Source: Voacanga thouarsii (lineage: Eukaryota; Streptophyta; Magnoliopsida; Gentianales; Apocynaceae). Taken from it: DNA of 64,000 bases. The stretch is from assembly GCA_026120185.1 (NCBI GenBank), contig JANUWF010001101.1:496001-560000 (forward strand). Reading direction: 5' to 3'. Of the stretch, positions 22,291-35,000 are shown in pieces. The position numbers were made by a program, and so were the translations under genes. Below the pieces are notes generated by a model. That model was not told where the DNA came from and made no database searches. It saw nothing but the letters and a program-made list of their open reading frames with translations. How positions within the stretch are numbered: position 1 is the first letter of the stretch; every line of letters starts with the position of its first letter.

Positions 22291-24529
22291 TCAGATATGT
22301 TGAACCTCTGATAAGGGATGTATTCACAACAAGATTTACTGATTGTCATTTTGATGAATCATTATTCCCTAAATTACGGGGAGAACATAAATAGTATAAG
22401 AAAGATCTTGGACAACATCATTAAATTATCTTAATCTGCGGACAAGCGCATGTGAATTTGAAGTTCAAAAGATAATTTATTTGCAAAGCATTGCAAATCA
22501 AATGTCATACGTTTTTGTTGACTCCAGAAGCGTAACAAAATCACATATTCCAATTATAAATACTTATATTCGAATTGAAGTCCCAGCAGAATAAAAAATT
22601 ATCCCTATAGCTGCTGAGTCAAAAGCATGCTAGAAGCGTGGCCGACCTCTTAGTTCTAAAGATAAAAATTCTCGAAAGAAAAGAGGATTAAATGATCCAG
22701 ATGATCATATTGAATAAAAAAATAATAAATACCAAGAAAGAACTGATGACAAAATAAAAGAACTAGAAGTTAATGAAAGTAACACTGAAATTTCTATCAA
22801 TTATAACACTTTCGGTAGAAGTTGGAATCGGATAGAAACAATTATTGATAATATGTTTGCATACAATATATCTTTTGATGTTACATAGGATAATGATGAT
22901 CCTGAACCAATATCAGTTGATGAATGTTGGCATAGAAACGATTGGTTACAATGGAAAGATGCAATTCAATTGGAGTTAAATGTACTTACAAAACGTGAAG
23001 TCTTCGAACCTGCAGTTCGAACACCGGAAGGTTTATAACCTGTTGGCTACAAATGGATATTTGTGCGAAAGCGCAATGAAAATAATGAAATCGTACAATA
23101 CAAAGTACGGTTAATAGTCCAAGATTTTTCACAAAAACTAAGTATTGATTATGATGAAATATATTCTCATGTTGTTAATGTTATTACACTCTGATATTTT
23201 ATTAGTTTAGCAGTACATGAAAAGATAGATATGTGCCTATTAGATATTGTCGTTGCTTACTTGTATGGAAATTTAGAAAATGATGTTTACATGAAAATCC
23301 CAGAAGGATTTCGCATGCCTAAAGCATTAAATATTATCCTCGTGAAAATTACTCCATCAAGTTACAGAAATCATTATATGGCCTGAAGTAATCTAGGCGC
23401 ATGTGATTCAATCATCTTAGAATATTTATTGAATACGGGATTTAAAAATGATCAGGTATGTCCATATGTTTTTATTAAGAAATCTGGTTCTAAATTTGTG
23501 ATATTAACTATATATGTTGATGATATTAATCTTATTAGAACTCCAGAAGAGCTCCAAGAAACAATGGATTATTTAAAAAGAGAATTCGAAATCAATGATT
23601 TTGGTAAAATTAAATTTTGTCTTGGTTTACAAATTGAACATCTAGAAAGTGAAAGTTTATTCATCAATCAACATATACAGTAAAAGTTCTAACAAGATTT
23701 TACATGGACAAAACACATCCATTGAGTATTCCAATGATTGTCTGGTTATTAGATATGAATAAAGATCATTTCCGACCTTAAGAAAATGATGAAGAACTCC
23801 TTGGTCCTGAAGTACCATATCTCAGTGCAATTGGTGCATTGATATATCTTGCTAATAATACACGACCTGATATTACATTTGTTATCAATTTATTAGCAAG
23901 ATTTAGTTCTTTACCAACACGACAGCATTGGAATGGAATTAAACAAGTCTTTCGATATCTCCAAGGTACAATTCAAATTATTTTACTCAAATAAAACTAA
24001 CCCAACATTGATAGGTTATGCAGATACTGGTTATTTATCTGATCCACATAAAGCACGTTCTCAAACGGGTTATCTATTTACATGTAGAAATATTACTATA
24101 TCATGGCGTTCTACAAAACAATCTATAACAGCTACTCTTTCAAATCATGCTGAAATTATAGACATTCGTGAAGTAAGTCGAGAATGTGTATGGTTAAGAT
24201 CAATGATTCATTATATCCGAGAAAGTTATGGATTATCATCTATAAGAGATATTCCAACCCTTCTTTATGAAAATAATACAGCTTGCATAATTCAATTACG
24301 AGGAGGATATATTAAAGGAGATCGGACAAAATATATTTCACCAAAATTCTTCTTTACTCATGAACTCCAAAAGAAATGTGAAATTGATGTGCTACAAATT
24401 CGGTCATATGACAACCTGACAGATATTTTCACGAAGATTTTACCGACTGTAATATTTGAGAAGTTGAGATATAAAATCGGTATGTATCGATTCAAAGATT
24501 TAAAGGGGTCATCTCATCAGGGGGAGTAA
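22291..24529 (+). pseudogene. copia-I reverse transcriptase/RNase H remnant
   Basis: The RT begins about 22920 (WHRNDWLQWKDAIQLEL) and includes GYKWIFVRKRN, the YVDD active site (IYVDDINLI, about 23512-23538) and FCLGLQIEHL. RNase H follows at 23933-24529: GYADTGYLSDPHKARSQTGY, ISWRSTKQS, SNHAEI and the terminal DIFTKILP. Stops near 23037, 23191, 23384, 23682 and beyond break the frame. The DIFTKILP tail and purine tract precede the 3' LTR at the usual distance. Confidence 0.88.
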
Positions 24530-24650
24530 TAAGCAGATATATAGAATAGTATACTATTTTTCCTTTACTAGATTTTTTTTCCCACTGAATTTTTATCTAG
24601 TAAGTTTTTAACGAGATATATTCTCTATGTAATGGACATTTAAGTGGGAG

Positions 24651-24969
24651 TGTTGCGAATATATTAGTGAAAACTCCACTAATTTCATTAGTGAATATGA
24701 ATGTCCACCATTAACATCACTAATACGTATTAGTGGAATTAGTGGAGACACTACTTATACATTAGTGGAAATAGATGATTAATTCCACTAATAAAGCTCT
24801 ATGAATAGAGCTCTTCCCAAACTTGAGAGATATACCAATTGTGAGAGAATTGTTAGAGAAAGTTATGAGAGAAAAGAAAGAGAGAAGTTTGAAGAAATTA
24901 TTGTGAAAATAATAATCAGATATTTATTGTGTATAGATTTTATTCTAACACTGTCAAAATTTCATAACA
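24651..24969 (+). repeat. 3' LTR of copia-I
   Basis: Preceded by the polypurine tract AAGTGGGAG (24642-24650). Starts TGTTGCGAATATATTAGTG and ends TTCATAACA. Confidence 0.92.
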
Positions 24970-26003
24970 GTAAGATATTTATAGTGTGTTTTTTATTCTA
25001 TTGAAATATTCGGGCTGATCTAGTTCGCCCCAGATAGTTCTTGGTCGGTTTACTAGTCTGATTTGGTTCTAGTTTCTACTCAATCCGATTCAGTTCAAAG
25101 GTTCAAACCTTAGAATCAAATTAGACCAAAACAGGAAACTACAATTGTATTGAACTGTTGCTATTGTAGCAGCAGTAGAATATGATTCTCGTTTTGACCT
25201 GGTTTACAATTCGGGCCAATCCCTATGCCATTGTCACCTTCTGGTTGAATTTATTTATCACATTTAGAAAAATACAGAAATTAAAAAACCGTAAAATCTA
25301 TTACCCACCAAATAACTATTATGAGGAAAACCAAGAAAAATAATTAATACCAAGTTTCGTAAGATAATAATGACAAGTATATAATTTTAAAAAATAAAAT
25401 AAAATAAAATAATTATCTCATCGGATCTCTAATATGAGATGTATTAAAAAAAAAAAAATCATACGTGACATATAAATTGAAGCGAAATTATAATTTACTT
25501 TGCGACCTCAGTAATAATTTCCAAGTTTCAAATGTTTCATGGACTTGCAACAAAGTGTGAAATTTTCGCCATTTGTATCATCCCTCTTAATTGACATTTT
25601 AACTTTGCCGCGGTCAATTTTTTAAGACTTGTGAATGTTACCCTACGTTTTTTGAGCTGCAACTTAACAATTACACTGACAGAAATAGCAAGTTGAACTA
25701 ATTTTGAATGTTCAGATATTGCATGAGAGGATCTAAAGTTGGGACGGCATTTTTCGAAGGGAGTTGCTGCATGAACCCCTTGGAGAAGAAATACAAACCA
25801 TATCTTGAGCATCAGAGCTTTTAGTGAAGAAATCCAGACCATATCAGAGAATTTGGCACAATCATTTACAAGTTCAATGGAAATGAATTGCAAAGTAGCG
25901 ATGCGGTCCATCTTAGGTCATCTTCATAGAAGTTGTGGGTGCTACAAATGTAAGAGGCTACAGAAGCAAGAAGATGGTGAAAACATTAAAAGGCTCCTCA
26001 AGA
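24970..26003. other. Spacer between copia-I and LSM3; contains probable LSM3 3' UTR
   Basis: No separate gene recognised. The part next to LSM3 (roughly 25500-26003) lies immediately downstream of the LSM3 stop on the minus strand and probably includes its 3' untranslated region. Open frames 25537-25911 and 25805-26038 overlap LSM3 exon 3 or its UTR in other frames and show no protein motif. Confidence 0.5.
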
Positions 26004-29000
26004 TTAAGCGGTTCTTAGCGGAGGTGAAATCAATATGACGCCATCTCCTCTGACAAAAAGAACTGGAATTGTGCGCCTTGTGGCCTGCAGCAGGTAAAAA
26101 AACAAAGTAGAAAAAACATATCTATGAGAATACGTAAATGATATGTTGCTTGCCCAAGAGAAGGAAACAATAAGAGAGGAGCTATCATAATTAGTAAAAA
26201 AAAATGCATGAATTATGAATAAGGTTATATCCTAGACTTGCTGATATTCAGTTTTTTTTATCCTCGACTTGCTGATATTCAGTTTTTTTAATGCTGCCAC
26301 AGACAGAATTCAGCTAATCTTCAGAACGTCAAAAGTTCAATTAGAGAACACGAGGATGTGGAGGACATTTCCTAAATCTGAGGGGTGGCCAAGGATTTTG
26401 TATCGATAAAAAAATTTTTTAAAATTTAGTTCTCAATAATGCAAAATCAACTAGTTAACCCAACAACACTATTCTGAGGTACTCACAATTATTCATTTGC
26501 ACCTATCTCATCTTGGAGCAGACGAAATCTTGGAGCCAACTGTATGCACCCGGAACCAGAGAAGAAAAGGAAGACGACATTCGGATGATACGTGTGTATA
26601 TAACATGTACATTAACAAAGGTAAAACTTTAAGATGTAAAACCAATTACACCACATCTCTAAATGCAAAGTTTGTTTCTCAAATTTCAAACATCTATGGT
26701 AGAACTCCTTTTCCTTCTTATACAGAACTCGGCCTTGTGCGAGCATAATTCAATTTACTTTCCAGAAAATGTACATTATTCATACCCCAGGAAAGGATTC
26801 AATCGTTAATGCGAATTTCTATGATGCTCCACCACATATAACTCAGGTCACATCCATCCCCTGCAGAAAATCCCCAAGTCCCCCATCCAGAGGATCTCTG
26901 TACTAGAGCAACACAAATGTTGGCTTCAACCAACAAAACCAAAGGAAAGCCTCATTTTTCCCAGAGAGTTCCACAGGAAACCATCTCATTCCACAGTCTT
27001 TGTGCCCCCAAAATCATGGCCACTGAATATTTAATCCAATCTTGATCATCTGCTAATATGCTTAGACACGTGCTTTCCTCACTCATTTGGGACCTTCTCC
27101 AAGCAGTTCTCCAGTAGGGTTCCCATTCATACAAACAGGAGCTGAACCGGTTGCACTTGGACGGCCTTATCGTAAACCTGAAACAAGGTGAAGTTCAACT
27201 CCAACCCCAAAACCCTCCCAAAAGGAAATCCAATCTCTACTTTTGCACCTTCAAATTATGTGCGGACCTCACTCTTTCCCAACTGGCAACGCATGTCATC
27301 TTGTATTGCATCTATTTTGCAACTTTGCACCCACACGTTATTGGACAGCAAAGACAAACACCAAAGCTTGACAGCTGATGAGTGGAAATATTTAACATAG
27401 TTCTCCCACTAAGAAAAGTACTGCTCCTGATAATTCTTGATTCTCTAAAAGTCTAATTATGGTTTTCCCACATCTCATTGACTTTAAAGGCATGTTAAAT
27501 GCCCAAAGATCCTCTAGCTGTTTTTCCAATTCTTATGCCAAACAGCAAAATAGCACAAACACACCCATACAACAAAAAAACCCCACCCCCACCCCCCACC
27601 CCAAAAAAAAAAAAAAAGTAATCTTTCTCCAGCAAAAATTTGGATAAGATAATAATATTCCACTACCGCCTCCTACAAAATCTTCTGTGCAAAGGAACAC
27701 AAAAAATGGACTAATGCATGCAATTATATCTTTTACCTAGATAAAACAGATTCATGTAGACAAGCTACCAAGGAAATTTTAAAGTTACGAGACACAAATA
27801 GACCAGCAACTATGATTAAGGATCACTATCCTCTATCTTATGACAATCCTACCTACTCTACAAGAAAAACCACAGTTAAAGAATCATAAGGACACGGCTT
27901 ACCCTGACAATCTCCTCATATGTTTCATCATCAATCTCCACAGTTGTAACAATTTCTTCAACATCACCAAGAATCATGTTCAGATGTTGATCATAAGCCT
28001 GCAACTTGAACCATATAGAACATTAGAAACAATAAGCAAATCATACTTTTTAAATCTTAAGGACAACATAAAATAAATAAAAAGATCCTAAAAGGCACAA
28101 AATCTAAAATAAACAAATGCAGCCTTGTACTCTGATTGCAACAAACTACCAAAATTTTTAAATAGCTCGACCGCACAATTTAAAAGACATGATATGACTA
28201 ACTAAAATCTCAACTCTCTAATGTATTTAGCACTTAAGTAGAATTTTTAGCTTCAGTTACTTCAATGTGATTAGCACAGTGCAAAAGACACTAGGTACAA
28301 GGGGTCTAGTGAGGAACAGTTCGTGCAAAATTGTTTTATCTAAGTGTTTGAAAACACTTTTGCGACCAATTTGGGTTCTCTGCCCTCTAAAGATGAAATA
28401 GGAATTTGAGTCTATCAGTAACCACTTTGAACCCATTCGCAAATTATGGCAATCTACAACTTTCAAATACAATAAAATTACATTCAAGAACTAAAAACTT
28501 AAACCTCCCCTCTAACTAAGGTATAATGACAACTTCATACAAGATATACACATGTAAAATGCCCTTTCTGCCCTCCAATTTTTTCTTTTCCTTCCTTTTG
28601 TTGTACACAAAATTAGCCTTGTAGAAAATGCATTTTAATAGTTGACGCATCCTCCTTCCCTGACTAGTATTAAAAGTAGGTTTCAACTCTTTCAGGGAAA
28701 TGCAGAAGTTTTTGCAAAAAAGCAAGTTAGAAGGATATGAAGTCGGGCTAGCTAGGAGCCAATCTATGACAATTATTTGCATTACAAAATTTTTCCTTGG
28801 GATGAACAAAGATGCTTGCTAACAATGTCATCAGGAAAAACAACAGTTGTGAAAGAAGCAACTTTTCTGCATAGGTCCTGACACCGACACTAGTTAATCT
28901 TGCAAAATAATATATTTGATCTACACTTCAACCATAATTATGGAAACACATGGAAAAAAAGGATAGCTGAGCTGCTGCAGATCAGTACAGTGTAGAACCT

Positions 29001-32000
29001 TTTAGAAAAAAGATACTCAAGGCTCTGACGAAGTTCGTAAAAGGCCGCTGCCATTGAGAGGTCACTAATACAAAAAAAAAAAAAAAAAAACTAAGCCTTA
29101 GTCCCAAGAAACTTGAAGTCAGCAACATGAACCAATACCAGGCTACATGTGGTCATCCAAATGAATCTTTTCTCTCTACTTCCTTCTATCGACAGTCATA
29201 CTTTCATCCAAATCTAACAAAGATATATTTCTCCTAATCACCTCTATCCATATCATTTTAAGCCTACTTCTACCTCTGTCTAACCTATTTTACCTTCCTC
29301 CCTCTATCCTCCTAACAGGAGTATCTAAAAATGTCAATATTGAATACGACACGGTTATAGCAGGTTAGAGTTGGGATTTTGCAGGTTCGGGTCGAAACAG
29401 GTCGACCCGTTTAACTTTGAACCGGTTTGGGTCATAAACGAATTCAACCCGTGAACTTGTTTAACTTTTTTTTTTTAATACTTATATTTAATACTTTTTG
29501 TAATACCTTACAAATTTCACTATAGAAAATTAAATAATTTAATTTTTTTACATGAATTAATTGAATTAAATTTTATTATATGAATTAATTAAATTATTTG
29601 TGTGTCTATTTTGTTTAATTATATGAGATCTCTTAAGAAAAATAAATGATGTTAATGTGGCTATTTGTTTGATATATAGTAAATAAATTATTTTTAATTA
29701 ATTATTATTTAGTGTCTATAATAATAATATTATTACAATGACTTTTAACTAGAGAAAATAATTTCTTGAACAATCCAATTTTATAGCAAAACTACATTTG
29801 TTTAAATTTTTAAGATTAAATCTTATGAATTTATTGAGATCTCTAGATATTTAGTTGAATGGTTTGTTATTTTATTAGTTATTTATGACTTTATGGGTTG
29901 TTTTTTTAGTTTTTTTAATTTTATATGGTTTGATTTGATTTTTTAAAAGTTTTTTGGGTAATGGACGGATAGATTAGCGGGTTTAGTAGGTATTCGGGTT
30001 GGCGGGTTTAGTAATTATCTATTTAATTTTTTTGTCTAATCATGTTATGTCATGTCAACCCGTTTTATAACACGAATACAATACAAAAATAAATGAGTTA
30101 ACACGACACGACATGTTTATTAATCGGATCGTGTTCGGGTTGACCTGTCGTGTGTAATTATCCTAAGTTGACACAACTTGCCAATCCGAACACGATGATT
30201 GCCACCCCTAAGAGCATCCCTCGGTCTTATCTATATATATCTAAATCAACACAAACAGTTTTCTTTCATCTTCTCCTCAATACATGCCATTCTCATCTTT
30301 TCCCTAATGGTCTCATTTATGACTCTACCCTTTCTGGTATACCAACACATCCACCATAACATACGCATCTCAACTATTTTCATTTTGTGAATATGACACC
30401 TTTTAACTACCCAACATTCCGTGTCATATAGCAAAGCAAGTCTTACGACTGTTCTATAGAACTTTCCCTTTAGGCTTAATGGTATATTACGATAATATAG
30501 AATACCAATCGCACTCTTCCATTTCAACCAACCCGCCGTAACTCGGTGTGCAACGTCACAATTGAACCCTCCGTCTTTCTGAATAATAGATCTTAGATAT
30601 CGAAAGCAATTACCTACCGATATATCTCTACTATCTAAAGTTACACTCTGAGCTATATTTCGACTACCACTGAACTTGTATTCCCTATACTCCATTTTAC
30701 TCTTACTAATTCTAAAGCTCTTGGATTCCAATATTTGTCGCCACAACTCCAATTTAGCATTTACACCGACTCTAGTCTCATCAACCAACACAATATCATC
30801 AGCAAACACCATACACCATGACACAACCCCCTATATAGTGCAAGTCAACTCGTCCATAATGACTACAAAGAGGAAAGGGCTAAGTGTTGATCCTTTAAGT
30901 AGCCCGATAGTAATAAGAAACTCTACAGTCACTCTGGCGCAACCCTTTATACTTATACATGCTCCCTCATATATATTTTTAATAAGAGTAATATAGTTTA
31001 GTGATATACCTTTCTTGGCCAATACCCACCAAACTACTTCTCTAGGCACCTTATCATAGATTTTCTCCAAGTCAATAAATACCATATGCAAATCTTTCTT
31101 TCTTTCTCTATAATATTCAATCATCTGCCGTAATAAATGAATTACCTCTGGAGTGGAACGCCTAGACATAAAACCAAATTGATTAGCCGAAATCTGTGCA
31201 ATGCCCCTTAACCTCTATTCAATAACTCTCTCCTAAAACTTCATAGTATGACTCATGAGTTTAATCCCACGGTAATTGGTACAATCTTGAACATCCCCTT
31301 TATTCTTGTATAGAGGAATTAGAGTACTCTTCCTACACTCTATAGGCATCTTATTAACTTTATATATCTTGTTGAACAAACTTGTCGACCACGCAATACC
31401 TATCTTTTCTAAACATTTCCAAACCTCGATCGGTATACCATCCGGTCCCACTACCTTTTTGGTCTCATCTTTTTAAGGGTCTCTTGAACTTCATGCTTCT
31501 GAATACGATGAATACACGCACAGTTAAACTCTGCATTCAAAATTGCAAGGCTACTCACATTTGGAACTTGAACTTGATTCTTGTTAAATATAACAATAAC
31601 AACAATAAACTAAGCCTTAATCCCAAGTAACTTGGGGTCGACTACATGAACCAACGTCCGGCAACGTGTGGTCATTCACATGAATCCTCTCTCGCCACTT
31701 CCTTCTATCGAACGTCATACTCTCATCCAAATCTAACAAAGATATGTCTCTCTTAATCACCTCTATCCATGTCGTTTTAAGCCTACATCTACCTCTGTCT
31801 AACCTATCCTGCCGCACTCTCTCCATCGTCCTAACAGGGGCATCCCTCGATCGAACATGTCCAAACCAACGCAAACGACTTTCTCTCATCTTTTCCTCAA
31901 CAGATGCTACACCCACCTTTTCCCTAATGATCTCATTTCTAATTCCATCCTTTCTAGTAAATCCACACATCCACCGTAGCATACGCATCTCAACTATTTT

Positions 32001-35000
32001 CATTTTTTAAATATAACACTTTTTAGCTGCCCAACATTCCGTACCATATAATAAAACAGGTCTTACGGCTGTCTTGTAAAACTTTTCCTTTAGATTCAAT
32101 GGTACATTACGAGCACAGAGAATACCAGTTACACTCCTCCATTTCAACCAACCTGCCTTAACTCGATGTGCAACATTGCTGTCGAGCACTCCGTCTTTCT
32201 GAATAATAGATCCTAAATATCGAAAACAATCAGCTAAAAGTATATATCTACCTTCCAAAGTTACACTCCGGCTATGTTTCTGCTACCACTAAACTTGCAT
32301 TCCATATACTCTATTTTACTCCTACTAATTCTGAAGTCCTTGGATTCCAATGTTTGCCGCCACAACTCCAATTTAGCATTTACACCGACTCTAGTCTCAT
32401 CAATCAACACAATATCATCCGCAAACAACATACACCATGGCACCGCCTCCTGTATAGTGCAAGTCAACTCATCCATAACGGCTGCAAAGAGGAAATGGCT
32501 AAGCGCTGATTCTTGATGCACCCCGATAGAAATAGGGAACTCTGCAGTCACTCCGGCGCAAGTCCTTACACTTGTATAAGCTTCCTCATACATATCTTTA
32601 ATGAGAGTAATATACTTTAATGATACACCTTTCTTGGCCAGCATCCACCAAACTACTTCTCTAGGTACCTTGTCATAAGCTTTCTCCAAGTCAATATATA
32701 CCATATGTAGATCTTTCTTTCTTTCCCTATAATATTCAATCATCTGCCGTAATAAATGAATTGCCTCCGTAGTGGAACGCCCATGCATAAAACCAAATTG
32801 ATTATCGGAAATTTGTATTATGCCCCGTAACCTCGGTTCAATCACTCTCTCCCAAAACTTCATAGTATGACTCATGAGTTTAATCTCACGGTAATTGGCA
32901 CAATCTTGAACATCCCATTTATTCTTGTACAGAGGAATCAAAGTACTATTCCTCCACTCTGTAGGCATCTTATTAACTTTATATATCTTGTTGAACAAAC
33001 TTGTCAGCCACATAATACCTATGTCTCCTAAACACTTCCAAACTTCGATCGGCATACCATCCGATCCTACAGCTTTTTTTGGTCTCATCCTTTTAAGGGC
33101 ATCTTGGACTTCATGCTTCTGAATACGACAAATCCACGCACAGTTAACCTCTTCGTTCGAAATCGCCAGGCTACCTACACTCGGAACTTAGACTTGACTC
33201 CCGTTGAATAGCTTATCAATACATGATCTCCATCTCTCATTTATTTCATCGTCCTTAACTAAAACTCTGTAGTTGTCATCCTTTATACATTTCACCACAC
33301 CTATATCTCTCGTCTTCTTCTCCCTGTAACGCGTCAGTCTATATATATTCTTCTCCCCGTATTTGGTATCTAACTTTTCATATAAATCCTTGTAAACTAT
33401 GGATCTTGCGTTTCTAACAGCTTCTTTAACTTTTCTTCGCGCGACCTTATATTTCTCAAAATAGGATCTCCATCTCTCCTTGATTTCTTCGTCTTTAACC
33501 AAAACTCTGTGGTTGTTGTCCTTCACACATTTCACCACACCGATATCTCTAGTCTTCTTCTCCCTACAACGCGTCATTCTATATATATTCTTTTTCCCAT
33601 CTTTAGTATTCAGCTTTTCATATAAATCTTTGAAAACTGTAAATCTTGCTTTTCTAACAACTTCTTTAGTTTCTCTTCTCGTGACCTTGTATTTCTCAAA
33701 ATTCTCATCATTCCTACTTCCCTAAGTTTCTATAGCACTCTCTTTTACTCCTTACGGCTTCTTTCACTTCGTTATACCACCACGACGCGTCCTTGTTTAG
33801 TGGTACTCTTCCTTAAATTCACCAAGTACTTCCTTAGCTACTGTCCTAATACATTGAGCTATCTTTCTCCATATAGTATCTGAATCCGAATCCATATTAG
33901 AAGGCCAGTCATCTGCCCGAACTATCTTATCGACAAAGGCTGTTCTTTCATCCCTTGTAGCTTCCACCACCTGACCCTAGGGTCAACTTGATGACTCCGC
34001 TGCTTACCCTTTTTCCTAAAATTAAAATCAAGTATCAACAACCTGTGTTGCGTAACTACACTCTCACTTGGAATAACTTTACAATCTGTACAACCACTAC
34101 GAAACCTATGCCTCATAATAAAAAAGTCGATCTAACTGGCATTTAACCTGCTTCTAAAAGTCACTAAGTAAGAATCCCTTTTCTTAAACCAGGTGTTTGC
34201 TATAATCAAATCATAGGCCAAGGCAAAGTCAAGAATAGTAGTTCCTGCTTCATTTCTAACTCTGAAACTCTGACCTCTATAAACACTCTCAAATCCGCTC
34301 TGATAAATACCCACATGTCCGTTTAAATCACCCCCAATGAAAAGCTCCACTGCATACGATACACTCTGTATAATCTCATCTAAATCATCACAAAACTGTT
34401 GACTAACCGAATCATCAAGTCCCACTTGTAGCACATACGCACTAATAACAGTAGTAATCTCACTGCCAATCATAATCTTGATGCTCAAAATCCTATCATT
34501 CTTCGTTTGTACTTCAACTACATCATTAATAAACTTACGGTTAATAATAAGCCCGATTCCATTTCTATTCTTAACTCTACCTGAATACTAAAGCTTATAA
34601 CCCCAAGGCGCTACTACTCTCACATTCTTACCTACCCATTTGGTTTTCTGAAGACACAAAATGCTAATCTTTATTCTCCGCATAACCTCAACTAATTCTG
34701 TCAATTTACCGGTCAAAGATCCTATATTCCATGAAGCTAGACGAATCCTATCATTATGGACGGTCTTTTTTACCCTACGCCCTTACATATTTGACACCGT
34801 ATTTGGAGACTAACACGGCGCGTTGCTTTCAGGTAACAACCTAGCAACCCTCGCATATTTATCGTTACACGTCTATTTATCACTACACCCGAGTCTAGGA
34901 AGTGCAGAGCGTCACTAAGTAGGGAAAGCTCCCATGAAAGTGTAACGTGTCGCTGAGTAAGGAAAGCTCCCACGAAGTCGATCGATTTGTTCATGTCATA

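Larger units (their letters stand above)
17785..24969 (+). mobile_element. Ty1/copia retrotransposon copia-I, decayed, with nested solo LTR
   Basis: A 327-bp 5' LTR (17785-18111) and a 319-bp 3' LTR (24651-24969) begin TGTTG.GAATATATTAGTG and end TTCATAACA or TTTATAACA. After the 5' LTR comes the primer-site-like CATTATCAGCACGAG; before the 3' LTR is the purine tract AAGTGGGAG. Domain order gag, protease, integrase, reverse transcriptase, RNase H is that of Ty1/copia. The integrase-RT junction is split by a 1693-bp solo LTR (20598-22290). Flanking pentamers (TGTGA left, GTAAG right) do not match, so the target duplication has decayed or been lost by recombination. Confidence 0.9.

Noticed and set aside
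17780..24974. Target duplication for copia-I
   Set aside because: Flanking pentamers TGTGA and GTAAG do not match; not claimed.
25805..26038. Plus-strand ORF of 77 codons
   Set aside because: Overlaps LSM3 exon 3 and probable 3' UTR on the opposite strand; no motif.
26497..27647. Several plus-strand ORFs
   Set aside because: Lie within LSM3 intron 2, lack domains, and overlap each other in different frames.
30676..32516. Plus-strand ORFs over the LINE copies
   Set aside because: Antisense shadows of the RTE reverse transcriptase.
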